A stretch of 64,000 bases of DNA from UBA11865 sp041570195 (GTDB taxonomy: Bacteria > Chloroflexota > Anaerolineae > Promineifilales > Promineifilaceae). The position numbers and the translations under genes were made by a program. The notes below the pieces were generated by a model that did no database searches, was not told the DNA's origin, and saw only the letters and a program-made list of their open reading frames with translations. The stretch is taken from assembly GCA_041570195.1 (NCBI GenBank), contig JBFFWQ010000017.1, forward strand, positions 3,737 to 67,736. Reading direction: 5' to 3'. Positions 32,922-41,136 of the stretch are shown piece by piece; position 1 is the first letter of the stretch, and every line of letters begins with the position of its first letter.

Positions 32922-33608
32922 ATGTCGTTTTCTGCCCCATTCAAATCGACCGCCTTCCTGGCTATCGTTCTTTTCTCAGCCGCCTGCGCCGCCAGCTCGG
33001 AGCCGGCCGCCGAAGTGGCCCAGCCAACAGCCGCAACTGGCAGCCCAAGCGATCTGACGGCCGCGCCCACTGAAGCGCAGGCAACCGCCGCTATTCCTAC
33101 CGAGACGCCGCCAAACACGCCAACGTCCGAACCAAGGCCCACACCCCAGCCGGCCGTCGACCTGCCCAATTTAGGCCCCGCGCCCGATATTGCCAACGAG
33201 GTCTGGCTCAACACCGATCGACCGCTCAATCTGGCCGCGCTGCAAGGCGAAGTCGTTCTTGTCGAGTTCTGGACCTTCGGCTGAATTAACTGCCAGAGGG
33301 TGATCCCCTGGGTCAGGGGATGGTATGATAAATATCGCGAGGAAGGACTGGCTGTGATCGGCGTTCATTATCCCGAGTTCAGCTACGAAGAAGACCTGAA
33401 CAACGTGATCGAAGCTGCTGCGCACCTGGGCGTCACTTACCCTATCGCCGTCGACAACGACGGCCGCACTTGGCGCGCCTACAACCAACGCTACTGGCCC
33501 ACCCGCTACGTCCTCGACAAAAACGGCCACATCCGTTATACCCATATAGGCGAGGGCGCTTATGAGGAGACCGAAGTCGTCATACAGACGCTGCTGGCCG
33601 AAGAATGA
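32922..33608 (+). CDS. Redoxin lipoprotein with UGA at the first Cys of CxxC (probable selenoprotein, DipZ/TlpA-like)
   Basis: A 228-residue thioredoxin-fold protein if the TGA at 33282-33284 is read as selenocysteine. It starts with a lipoprotein-like signal (LFSAAC, Cys22), has a Thr/Pro-rich linker to about residue 80, then a redoxin domain. Before the TGA the frame reads VEFWTFG, after it INCQRVIPWVRGWYDKY, GVHYPEF and TWRAYNQRYWPTRYVLDKNGHIRY: the DipZ-type redoxin, whose active site is FWT-x-x-C-I-N-C. The TGA stands exactly at the first cysteine (residue 121), giving UxxC with Cys124 intact, and no other defect exists in the frame. A perfect hairpin follows at 33303-33321. The protein would reduce or exchange disulfides at the outer face of the membrane; it precedes a sulfite-oxidase-fold molybdoenzyme. 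The alternative is a recent nonsense mutation. Confidence 0.75.
33303..33321 (+). promoter_or_regulatory. Bacterial SECIS-like hairpin in the redoxin gene
   Basis: ATCCCCTG (33303-33310) and CAGGGGAT (33314-33321) pair perfectly over 8 bp around the triloop GGT. The loop starts 26 bases after the UGA, inside the distance range described for bacterial SECIS elements (about 16-37 bases), and begins with G, as required for SelB recognition. An alternative shorter hairpin, CCAG-A-GGG with CCCCTGG around TGAT (33293-33311), has its loop 16 bases after the UGA. Both lie within the coding sequence, as in bacterial selenoprotein genes. Confidence 0.65.
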
Positions 33609-33612
33609 TGGT

Positions 33613-33640
33613 AGAAGGACGATAGCTGAAGGCTGAAGGC
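33613..33640 (+). repeat. Heptanucleotide repeat (GCTGAAG units)
   Basis: About three units of GCTGAAG/GCTGAAA stand in tandem in the 42 to 57-base gap between the redoxin and molybdoenzyme genes. Same period of seven as the other intergenic arrays in the window. Confidence 0.6.
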
Positions 33641-33665
33641 TGAAAGCTTCTTGCAGGAGTCAGTC

Positions 33666-35354
33666 ATGAGAAAACAAGGCATATTAACTGGAACGCTCGT
33701 CGGAGGTCTGCTGACTGCCGCCCTGACCGGGCTGATGTATCTGGGTCGCCAGCTTTTTGGCCTGCCGCTGGTGCCTTATGAGTTGTTCAACTGGTTCTCC
33801 CGCGAGTTGCCGGGCGACGTGGTCACCTTCGGCATCGACCTCATGATCGACACCATGCTTTTCCTGGGCGTCAGCGTGGTCGATACAGCCAAGACGGCCG
33901 AACGGGCCATGGCCATCATCATGTTCGTCTTGGGCGGCGCCCTGGCCGGGGCCGTTTACTTCGCCATCATGCGCCGCCGGCGCGTCAAGCCCAGCCTCTT
34001 CTCTGGGCTGGTCATGGGCGTCATATTTGGCCTGCCCTGTATCGCCCTGACCATGGCCGCTGGCGACTCGACGACCTACCTGATCATCTATACCGCCATT
34101 CTGGCCGCCCTCTTCCTGGCCTGGGGCGCCGCGCTGGGCTTGGTCTATCGCCGCCTGGAAAGCTTCGAGGCGTCGGCCGCGGCCGCCGTGGTCGAGTCCG
34201 GGGCAACTGAAACAGAGTCGGTCGAGCCAAATGCCCAGGAAGCGGACGAGCGTCGATCGGTCGAAAAGATCGGCCGGCGCCGCTTCCTGGTTCAACTGGG
34301 CGCGGCTACGGCGACCGTCACGGTGGTCAGCGCCGGGCTGGGCGCCGTGTTGGCCACCGAGGAGCGCCGTCGGCAGGAAGAGGCACTGATCGGCACCATG
34401 GCCCACAAGGCCGAAGGTGGCTCGGAGTCGCCCTTCCCCAACGCCAACGACCCGGTCGTGCCCGTGCCTGGCACCCGGCCGGAATACACGCCCATCAAAG
34501 ACCACTATCAGGTCTTCCTGGAGACCGAGCCGACCGTCATCGACGGCGCGACCTGGGTCCTGCCTATCACCGGCCTGGTCGACAATCCGCTGATGCTGAC
34601 TATTGACGATTTTCGGAACAATTACGAGCCCCGCCACCAATATGTGACCCTGACCTGTATCTCCGGCCGAGTCGGCACCGGCCTGATCAGCACCACCCAG
34701 TGGACCGGCGCCAGCGCCCAGGACGTGCTGGCCGACGCCGGCTTGCAGGACTCCGCCCGCTACCTGTTCATCACCGGCGGCGACGGCTTCTACGAGACCG
34801 TCGACCTCGACCTAATCGCCAACGACCCGCGCATCATGTTCTGCTACGGCTGGGACGGCAATGCCTTGCCCACCGGTCACGGTTACCCGCTGCGCATCTG
34901 GATCCCTGACCGCTACGGCATGAAACAGCCCAAGTGGATCACGTCCATCGAGGTCATCGACCAATACCAGGAAGGCTACTGGGTCGAGCGCAACTGGGAC
35001 GAGGTCGCCCAGGTCAAAACTACCTCGGTCGTCGACACGGTGGCCGTCGACCATATCGTCGACGACGGGGGCCAGATGCTGGTGCCCGTCGGCGGCATCG
35101 CCTATGCTGGCGACCGGGGCATCTCCAAGGTCGAGGTGCGCGTCGACGGCGGCCCCTGGCAAGAGGCCCATTTGCGGGCGCCCCTATCCGAGACGACCTG
35201 GGTCATCTGGCGCTACGAATGGCCCTTCGAAGCCGGCGATCACACCTTCGAAGTCCGCTGCGCCGAAGCCGACGGTACCCCCCAGATAGAAACCGTCAAG
35301 GCGGCCCGCCCGGACGGTTCTTCTGGCAAACATTCGTTTGAAGCCTCGCTGTAA
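33666..35354 (+). CDS. Molybdopterin-dependent oxidoreductase (sulfite oxidase fold) with N-terminal membrane domain
   Basis: A 562-residue protein. The N-terminal third has about four membrane helices; a further hydrophobic segment follows a twin-arginine-like motif (GRRRFLVQLGAATATVTVV, about residues 203-221). The C-terminal part is a sulfite-oxidase-type molybdopterin domain: YVTLTCISGRVG carries the molybdenum-ligand cysteine (about Cys331), TGGDGFYETVDL and GHGYPLRIWIPDRYGMKQPKWI are classical cofactor-binding blocks, and a Mo-co dimerisation domain (VEVRVDGGPWQEA, then WRYEWPFEAGDHTFEVR) closes the protein. ATG 33666 has AGGAG seven bases upstream and is preferred to TTG 33651. The substrate is unknown; methionine sulfoxide or sulfite are the commonest in the family. 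It follows the redoxin and may share its transcript. Confidence 0.88.
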   Translation: MRKQGILTGTLVGGLLTAALTGLMYLGRQLFGLPLVPYELFNWFSRELPGDVVTFGIDLMIDTMLFLGVSVVDTAKTAERAMAIIMFVLGGALAGAVYFAIMRRRRVKPSLFSGLVMGVIFGLPCIALTMAAGDSTTYLIIYTAILAALFLAWGAALGLVYRRLESFEASAAAAVVESGATETESVEPNAQEADERRSVEKIGRRRFLVQLGAATATVTVVSAGLGAVLATEERRRQEEALIGTMAHKAEGGSESPFPNANDPVVPVPGTRPEYTPIKDHYQVFLETEPTVIDGATWVLPITGLVDNPLMLTIDDFRNNYEPRHQYVTLTCISGRVGTGLISTTQWTGASAQDVLADAGLQDSARYLFITGGDGFYETVDLDLIANDPRIMFCYGWDGNALPTGHGYPLRIWIPDRYGMKQPKWITSIEVIDQYQEGYWVERNWDEVAQVKTTSVVDTVAVDHIVDDGGQMLVPVGGIAYAGDRGISKVEVRVDGGPWQEAHLRAPLSETTWVIWRYEWPFEAGDHTFEVRCAEADGTPQIETVKAARPDGSSGKHSFEASL

Positions 35355-35366
35355 GGACAGTGGTCA

Positions 35367-35466
35367 GTGACCAGTTGATAGTGGCTAGTGGCTAGTGGTT
35401 AGTGGGCAGCGGCCGGCCAATCCCCGATCCCTGGTCCCTGATCCTCGTCCCCCAGCCCCCACCATA
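35367..35466. repeat. Two degenerate heptanucleotide arrays (TAGTGGC, then CTGATCC units)
   Basis: The first array reads CAGTGAC, CAGTTGA, TAGTGGC, TAGTGGC, TAGTGGT, TAGTGGG, CAGCGGC. After GGCCGGCC a second reads CCAATCC, CCGATCC, CTGGTCC, CTGATCC and ends in CCCAGCCCC. Both keep a period of seven while the units drift. They occupy the space downstream of the molybdoenzyme gene. Confidence 0.65.
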
Positions 35467-35671
35467 CGATTACCCTACGCATACATTAATGGCGCTTAAA
35501 TTGCCGTGACCCAAGCGGGTGACCTCCGACCGATTCGGTAGACCTTTATCGAAAGGCAGGCGCGTCTTGTAGCCGAGACAGGCGCAGCCTGCCACTGAGT
35601 AGGCAACAGCGCTCGTCGTTTGAACCATGACGCTTCGGAGGATTGAGCGCTTGCCATTGTTGGAGGTTCAT

Positions 35672-35776
35672 ATGTTCACCTTTGCGAGCGGCATCCTGCT
35701 AGGCGCCTTCATTGGCTCCGCCATTGGCTTCATGATCTTCGCTATTCTGGCCGACAATGGCCGGAACGACCTTTGA
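35672..35776 (+). CDS. Very small membrane peptide (34 aa, DUF3789-like)
   Basis: A 34-residue frame, MFTFASGILLGAFIGSAIGF and then MIFAILADNGRNDL, with one hydrophobic helix of glycine-rich spacing and a polar tail. GGAGG lies five bases before the ATG, which supports translation. The pattern is like the DUF3789 group of short phage/bacterial peptides. Function unknown. It lies alone in the 546-base interval between the molybdoenzyme and the next gene. Confidence 0.5.
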   Translation: MFTFASGILLGAFIGSAIGFMIFAILADNGRNDL

Positions 35777-35900
35777 CCAGCATGGCCTTGGCGCCGCTTA
35801 AGATCCGGCCCGACCATCCATGATCCTTCGCGGTAATCACGCCGCGTAAGCCCCACCATCTTTACCGTTCCCAGCCACCATCGACGAGAGGTTACTGCCA

Positions 35901-37148
35901 TTGGCTGTCTATAAAGCCATCTGGGAATATATCTCACTGAGCCACTACTCGAAGCCGAGCGCCCCGGCCGGCGAAGTGGTGCGCGGCCGGTTAACCGCGT
36001 TCCGGCGCTTGCTGCGTCCGCCAACCCGCCAGGCCGGCCACGATAGTGGCCACCTTAGCGCTGCGCCGCCTTACTTGCTCAATCGCGCGGCCCCGGTGCC
36101 TGACCTTGAGCAAATGGTGATCGCCCTGGAAGGTGCTCTGCACAACTGGTTCTTTACCAGGGATCCCAAGCGAAGTGTGAAGGTAGTCATAGGTCCGCCG
36201 GGCAGCAACGTCGACCGGACAGTGGCCGCCTTGGGCCGCCGCAAAGGCTGGCCCATCGTCGGCCCGCCGACGCCGGCCGAGATATTGGCCGGCGGGGACG
36301 CCTGGCTCGACAATATCAAGGGCGATGCGCTGGCTCCCGTCGTCATCCCAAAATTAGGCAGTTGTTACCTGCGCCATCACGATGGCCTGGCCCTCATCGG
36401 CCGCCTATTGGATTGGTTGGCCTCAACCCGCCGGCGCTGTCTCATGGCCTGCGACAGCTGGGCCTGGGCCTACCTGGTGAAAGCGCTGCAGATAGACGCC
36501 ATGTTGCCGACGCCATTGACCCTGGCCCCGCTCGACGGCAATAGGCTGCAATTCTGGCTGCCCACCCTGGCCCGAACCAACGGCGGTCGCTTCGTCTTCC
36601 GCGACGCCGGCAACGGCGAGGCCATATTCATGGTCGTCTCCGACTATGCTGACCCTATCAGTCGCAACGCGACACCGGGCAAGATGGAAGCCTTCGGCGA
36701 ACGGGCCGGCGCCGGGGCCCTGATCAGGCAGCTGGCCGCTTACAGTCGCGGCCTGCCGGAAGTCGCCTGGACTTGGTGGCGGGAATGCCTGCAGGTAACA
36801 CCTAAGGCCAAGAAGGAAATTGAGCGCACCATGGGTCCGTCCGATGGCTGTTACACCGTTTGGGTAAAGCCCTGGTCGCAAGTGCCTCTGCCCGCAACGC
36901 CCCACTCGGCCGGAACCACTGAGTCCCTCATCCTGCACACCTTGTTGTTACATGACGGCGCGCCGGCCGAATTGCTCGAGCTACTCCTTCCCCTATCCCA
37001 CAGCCAGATCAGGCGCGCCCTTCACCAACTCCAGGAAGCCAACCTGGTCAAACTTACAGCCGACGACCACTGGCGCATCACCCTACTCGGCTATCCGGCC
37101 GTCCGCGGCTTCATAGAAAACGAAGGCTACCTGGTCGATGCGTTCTAA
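35901..37148 (+). CDS. Unknown protein: degenerate P-loop-like region with C-terminal winged helix
   Basis: A 415-residue protein that is not recognised. The stretch VKVVIGPPGSNVDRTVAAL (about residues 94-112) resembles a Walker A loop but lacks the lysine and the usual Gly-Lys-Thr, and RRRCLMACDSWAWAYLV looks like a Walker B-like strand, so this may be a non-catalytic relative of AAA/STAND ATPases. The last 80 residues (LILHTLLLHDGAPAELLELL, then HSQIRRALHQLQEANLVKL) have the shape of a winged-helix domain. The start is TTG 35901 with GAGAGG nine bases upstream. Downstream, 71 bases away, is mscS on the same strand, so a regulatory partner of the channel is conceivable but unproven. Confidence 0.5.
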   Translation: MAVYKAIWEYISLSHYSKPSAPAGEVVRGRLTAFRRLLRPPTRQAGHDSGHLSAAPPYLLNRAAPVPDLEQMVIALEGALHNWFFTRDPKRSVKVVIGPPGSNVDRTVAALGRRKGWPIVGPPTPAEILAGGDAWLDNIKGDALAPVVIPKLGSCYLRHHDGLALIGRLLDWLASTRRRCLMACDSWAWAYLVKALQIDAMLPTPLTLAPLDGNRLQFWLPTLARTNGGRFVFRDAGNGEAIFMVVSDYADPISRNATPGKMEAFGERAGAGALIRQLAAYSRGLPEVAWTWWRECLQVTPKAKKEIERTMGPSDGCYTVWVKPWSQVPLPATPHSAGTTESLILHTLLLHDGAPAELLELLLPLSHSQIRRALHQLQEANLVKLTADDHWRITLLGYPAVRGFIENEGYLVDAF

Positions 37149-37154
37149 GGCATG

Positions 37155-37212
37155 CTCGGTTGTCAGCCTTCGGCTGCCAGCTAACAGATCAAGGCTAACA
37201 GCTAACCGCTAT
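37155..37212 (+). repeat. Degenerate heptanucleotide array (CAGCTAA units)
   Basis: Between the unknown gene and mscS the sequence steps by seven: TCAGCCT, TCGGCTG, CCAGCTA, ACAGATC, AAGGCTA, ACAGCTA, ACCGCTA. Units drift but the period is kept. Confidence 0.6.
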
Positions 37213-37219
37213 CCCTCAC

Positions 37220-38014
37220 ATGATTCAGACTAGCGAACTCTTCAAGGACTTCACCCAAATCGACTTTGTGGGCATCTTGGTGATCGCCGTCGTCGCCTGG
37301 GGCCTGAACCGCTTCGTTCATTGGTTCTTCCCCTGGCTGGCTGAGCGAGCGCCCAGTCGTTTCCGACTTTACCTGCTGCCAGCCGTGCCTGTCCTGAAAC
37401 TGGCCATCATCGCCACCGCCATCTTGAGCATCATGCCGCTGATCATCGATCCGACCCCGGAACGCTTGCTGGTCGCCATCAGCGCCGCCGCCATCGCCTT
37501 AGGCTTCGCCTTCCAAGAGTACGCTAGCAGCTTGATCGCCGGGTTGGTCACGGTCTTTGAGCGACCGTATCGCGTCGGCGACTGGGTCCAGATCGAAGAT
37601 GCTTATGGCGAAGTGATCTCCGTTGGCTTTCGCGCGGTCCAGTTGCGGACGCCCGACGACTCCACCGTCTTGATCCCGCACAAAAAACTATGGGACGCGA
37701 CCATATATAACGACAATAAAGGCAATCGGGAGCATCTATGCGTGGCCGACTTCTATTTGCACCCTGAACACAACGCTGATGAAGTACGCCAGAAGTTACG
37801 CAAAGTAGCCCTGACCAGCCCCTACCTACACATCAGCCGGCCGATTTCCGTCATCGTGCGCGAGAAACCATGGGGCACCCATTACCGGCTCAAAGCCTAC
37901 CCTATCGACGGCCGGGAACAATTCAACTTCATCACCGACCTGACCGTCCGCGGCAAAGCAGCCCTCGCCGGCCTCGACGTCTCCCACGTGGTCGCCCCCA
38001 TAGCCGCCCCCTAA
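37220..38014 (+). CDS. MscS-family mechanosensitive channel
   Basis: A 264-residue small-conductance mechanosensitive channel that releases solutes when membrane tension rises. Two or three N-terminal helices are followed by the pore helix LLVAISAAAIALGFAFQEYASSLIAGL, the MscS TM3 with its alternating Ala/Gly. Then come FERPYRVGDWVQIEDAYGEV, the start of the beta domain, and STVLIPHKKLWDATIYND. Length is near that of E. coli MscS (286). It is spaced 71 bases from the preceding unknown gene. The start codon ATG 37220 has no clear ribosome site. Confidence 0.9.
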   Translation: MIQTSELFKDFTQIDFVGILVIAVVAWGLNRFVHWFFPWLAERAPSRFRLYLLPAVPVLKLAIIATAILSIMPLIIDPTPERLLVAISAAAIALGFAFQEYASSLIAGLVTVFERPYRVGDWVQIEDAYGEVISVGFRAVQLRTPDDSTVLIPHKKLWDATIYNDNKGNREHLCVADFYLHPEHNADEVRQKLRKVALTSPYLHISRPISVIVREKPWGTHYRLKAYPIDGREQFNFITDLTVRGKAALAGLDVSHVVAPIAAP

Positions 38015-38018
38015 CATC

Positions 38019-38098
38019 ACGCCAGCAACCAAACACCAGCGACCAACCACCAGCCACCGGCAACCGAACGCTAGCCCCCAAGCCCTAGCCTCCAGTCA
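38019..38098. repeat. Degenerate heptanucleotide array (CCAGCCA units, about 11 copies)
   Basis: The longest period-7 array of the window: CCAGCAA, CCAAACA, CCAGCGA, CCAACCA, CCAGCCA, CCGGCAA, CCGAACG, CTAGCCC, CCAAGCC, CTAGCCT, CCAGTCA. It fills the space between the convergent mscS and peptide-binding protein genes, so it lies in both 3' ends. Translation in any frame gives only repetitive sequence. Confidence 0.75.
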
Positions 38099-39754
38099 CC
38101 GTTCTATAGCTACATTCTGCCACTGCGGCACGCCAATCGGCGTCAGGACATAATTCTTCAGGTGCGGCTTCACCAACACGGCCGATAAACTATGCACCAG
38201 GAAGGCAGCCGGCGCAGCGGCCACGATCTGCCGCTCGATGTCGCCATAAAGGGTCAGCCGCTTCGCCACGTCACTCTCCACACGCGCCTGCTCCAGCAGA
38301 GCGTCGACAGCCGGATCGCCATAACCGGTCAAGTTTTGCTGGGATCCGCTGTGGAAAAGCACATCCAGGAAATTCTCCGGGTCGGGATAGTCGGCGCACC
38401 ATCCGGCGTTAAAAATGTGGCCGGTGTTCCCACCGTAAAGCTCGTCAAGGTACTCGTAGGGATCGAGCATCAATGGCTCAACCGTGACGTCCAGGTTCTC
38501 CTGCCACATGGTGATTAGAGCCGTGACCAATGGACCGACACCGCCGTAGCCAGAGGTGTTGAAGGTGACGGCCGGGAAATCGGCCGGATCGTCGTAGCCG
38601 GCCTGGGCCAGCAGCGCTTGGGCGGCGGACGGCTCGTGAGCTAAGTTGCCTACCTCGCCGCTATAGCCTGGCATACCGGGTGGCAATAGGCCCGCGGCCG
38701 GCAGAGCATTGCCATTGTACAGGCCGTCAGTGATCCGTTCCCTGTCGATGGCCAGGCTGAAGGCCTGGCGCACCAGCGGATCGTCGAACGGCGGTCGGCT
38801 ATTGTCAAAGCCAACATAGGTCGTACACATATCAGCCCCAACCCGGAGTTCGGGGAAGTACGGACTGTTCGGATCCTGGACCCTTTCCAGGCTACCGCCA
38901 CCGACGCCGACCAGATCGATCTCATCTAGTTCATACATGCTCATCGGGATGCCGGCGCCCATCAGGTAGACCACGTTGCTCACGGCCGGCGTCCGGTAGT
39001 GATCCTCGTTGCGGGCCAGGATCATGATCTCGTCATCTTCCCAGGCTTGCAAGGTGAACGGCCCGCTGCCGTTCGGCCGTCGCTGCCAGTCGGGTTGGCT
39101 CACGTTCTGCCGGTCGACCACATAGCTTACCGGATAAGTTAGCTTGGACAGGAAGTAGGTCTTGGGCGCGTCGATACGAACTTCCAACGTGTGATCGTCG
39201 ATGGCCCGCAAGCCGCTGACATGCTCGGCCCGGCCGGCCAGCACGTCTGCCACCCCGACGACATCGCCCAAATAAGTCTGGACCGTATCGGAAGCCATCT
39301 CCGGCGCAGCCGCCCGCTCCCAGGAGTAAATCACGTCTTCGGCAGTGATCGGCCGGCCATCGTGGAAGGTCGCCTCTGGTCGTAGATAGAAGGTGTAAAC
39401 AGTGCCGTCGTCACTTACGTCCCAGCCGGCCGCCAACTCTGGCTCAACTTGCAACTCGGTATTCAAAGTAACTAATCCGCTGAAGATAGCCCCCAGCAGG
39501 CCACCGGCACCGCTGTGACTTAGGGCCGGATCCAGCGTCCGGGGCTGTCCGCCACTCAAATAAAGTGCCTGGTCTTCGTCGACGTCATAGTCGGCGACCA
39601 GGTTCATCGCCCTGGCGCCGTTGCTGCGTGATTCTGAGCCTTCGGGCAGCAGTTGGCCCACGCTGTTACAACCCAGGACCAGCAGCATCAACCCGGCCAG
39701 AAAGAGGGGCCTTCTGCCGCTGATTAGCATGAAAAATGACGGTCGCCTGCTCAT
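38096..39754 (-). CDS. ABC transporter substrate-binding lipoprotein (peptide/nickel family 5)
   Basis: A 552-residue extracytoplasmic solute-binding protein of the OppA/DppA type. The start is ATG 39754, overlapping the upstream stop as ATGA; the longer reading to 39838 lies inside that gene. A lipoprotein signal ends in LMLLVLGCNSVG. The SBP_bac_5 core is visible in DPALSHSGAGGLLGAIFSGL, TVYTFYLRPEATFHDGRPIT and ARNEDHYRTPAVSNVVYL. DPLVRQAFSLAIDRERI is the family's best known segment. No permease or ATPase genes are nearby, so its transporter partners are encoded elsewhere. The ATGA overlap with the peptidase-MA gene suggests the two are made together. Confidence 0.9.
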   Translation of the reverse strand: MSRRPSFFMLISGRRPLFLAGLMLLVLGCNSVGQLLPEGSESRSNGARAMNLVADYDVDEDQALYLSGGQPRTLDPALSHSGAGGLLGAIFSGLVTLNTELQVEPELAAGWDVSDDGTVYTFYLRPEATFHDGRPITAEDVIYSWERAAAPEMASDTVQTYLGDVVGVADVLAGRAEHVSGLRAIDDHTLEVRIDAPKTYFLSKLTYPVSYVVDRQNVSQPDWQRRPNGSGPFTLQAWEDDEIMILARNEDHYRTPAVSNVVYLMGAGIPMSMYELDEIDLVGVGGGSLERVQDPNSPYFPELRVGADMCTTYVGFDNSRPPFDDPLVRQAFSLAIDRERITDGLYNGNALPAAGLLPPGMPGYSGEVGNLAHEPSAAQALLAQAGYDDPADFPAVTFNTSGYGGVGPLVTALITMWQENLDVTVEPLMLDPYEYLDELYGGNTGHIFNAGWCADYPDPENFLDVLFHSGSQQNLTGYGDPAVDALLEQARVESDVAKRLTLYGDIERQIVAAAPAAFLVHSLSAVLVKPHLKNYVLTPIGVPQWQNVAIER

Positions 39755-41136
39755 TTCGGCGTCTCGCGCCGGCCTCGCCGGCCGCGAAAAACGACCAGGC
39801 CGCCGATCAGCAACAGCGGCGCCAGGCCCAGAGCGCACAGGCCGGACGAAGAGCTTTCGACACTTGAGGACCCTTCACTAGACGAAGATACCTCATTACT
39901 TGCATCGGCCGGTGGTTCTGCGGCCGCCGGTGTCGGCCAGCTTTGCGCCGCCCCCAGCGGATCGACCGTCGGGATAGCCGCGGCCGCGATAGGCGTCGGC
40001 GTGGCCGGGATGGTCCGGGCCGGAGCGCCAATGGCCCCTCGCCAGGCCTCTTCCAGACCGTCGGCGTTGAAGCCATAGACCTGCTCCAACGCGTCATCAT
40101 AGCCGGCCGCGTCGGCCAGCGTTAGCAACAACTGTTGCATCTTTTCCGGGCCGTACGTGTCCAGTAGGTAGGCCACCAGGCTGTAACTCTGGCTGTAGGC
40201 GATGGTCGCCTCGTCGCCCCGCGCCGGAAAGGCGCCGTTGAGGCTCCGCACCGGTGCGAAGGCGTCGAACTCGATGCCCATTTCGACGTCGCGCTGCGTC
40301 GCGTCGTCCGGCTCCCCTTCGGCGTACACGGCCAGGCCTTCGCTAAGCCAGGTCGGCAGGTCGCCGCCTAGGCAACTTTGGGCGAACTGGCCAATGACCA
40401 GGTGGGCCAGTTCGTGCTGCACCGTGCTGCTGCCCCACTTCTCTGCCTGGTCCGGCTCCACCCCGATTAAGATCGTATTGTAGTCGCCAAAAGCCGCTCC
40501 TCCGACCCAATCTTGGCTGTAGAGCATCGCCTCACGCATTTCGGCCGTGTCGCCGTAGATGAAGAATTTCACCTCGCCGTCTAATTCAATGCCAACGTCT
40601 CGTTCCAGGCGATCCAACCCGGCCACGGCCGCCTCCAGCAATATCGGCCCTACCTCGTCGCCTTCATACCAGTGCAGCCGGATGGGTGCTTCATCACCTG
40701 TCCCGCCCGCTTCCACCATGCGCCAGTCGAACCGTTCGTCGGCGAAGGTCACCTCCTGCCTGGGCGTCACCTTGATATTGCCAGCCCCATCGGTCAAGGT
40801 CCATTGCCACCACATCTCCGCCCCTGGCGGTGGGTTTCCCGAACGGCTCATGACCCACGTCCATTCCAAAGTTGGGCCCTTGACTTCAACTGGCACTTGC
40901 GTTCCGGCCTGTAAACAACCGCTGCGTCCCAGTTGGTAGGTCAGCTTGGCCTCGCTGATAGCTGCATTTTCGTCTAATTTTAAGCGAAAAGTAACTGATT
41001 CGGGAAAGTCGACGATGGCCTCGTCGTTTAGAATGACCTGCGCCGCGCTTTGGGTCGCGGCCGGCGATGCGTTCGTGGCCGTCATGGCCACAACAGCCAG
41101 CAAGACCGCGCTAAAGAGAAGAATGAATCGTTTCAT
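39751..41136 (-). CDS. Secreted peptidase MA-like metalloprotease with C-terminal membrane anchor
   Basis: A 461-residue secreted protein: signal peptide (about residues 1-24), a beta-rich N-terminal region, then a gluzincin-type protease domain with the HEXXH motif HELAHLVIGQ (His241, Glu242, His245) and the third ligand in WLSEGLAVYAEG (Glu266). This matches the peptidase MA family. A Ser/Thr/Pro-rich linker and a C-terminal SSGLCALGLAPLLLIGGLVVF helix followed by RGRRGRR complete the protein, which looks like a tripartite surface-anchoring tail. The gene is coupled by ATGA to the peptide-binding lipoprotein gene, so peptide production and uptake may be linked (inference). A 291-base gap without recognised features lies before it. 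Confidence 0.82.
   Translation of the reverse strand: MKRFILLFSAVLLAVVAMTATNASPAATQSAAQVILNDEAIVDFPESVTFRLKLDENAAISEAKLTYQLGRSGCLQAGTQVPVEVKGPTLEWTWVMSRSGNPPPGAEMWWQWTLTDGAGNIKVTPRQEVTFADERFDWRMVEAGGTGDEAPIRLHWYEGDEVGPILLEAAVAGLDRLERDVGIELDGEVKFFIYGDTAEMREAMLYSQDWVGGAAFGDYNTILIGVEPDQAEKWGSSTVQHELAHLVIGQFAQSCLGGDLPTWLSEGLAVYAEGEPDDATQRDVEMGIEFDAFAPVRSLNGAFPARGDEATIAYSQSYSLVAYLLDTYGPEKMQQLLLTLADAAGYDDALEQVYGFNADGLEEAWRGAIGAPARTIPATPTPIAAAAIPTVDPLGAAQSWPTPAAAEPPADASNEVSSSSEGSSSVESSSSGLCALGLAPLLLIGGLVVFRGRRGRRETPK

Noticed and set aside
32922..33284. Reading the redoxin gene as two separate genes or a plain pseudogene
   Set aside because: The two pieces share one frame, join exactly at the active-site Cys codon, and a SECIS-like hairpin follows; no other lesion is present.
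33684..34640. Long minus-strand open frame (318 codons) opposite the molybdoenzyme
   Set aside because: Composition (Asp/Gly/His/Gln-rich) and full overlap with clear domain motifs on the plus strand show it is an antisense shadow.
40802..40860. Further parS-like site at GGTTTCCCGAACGG
   Set aside because: Only the left half fits; the right half does not complete the inverted repeat.
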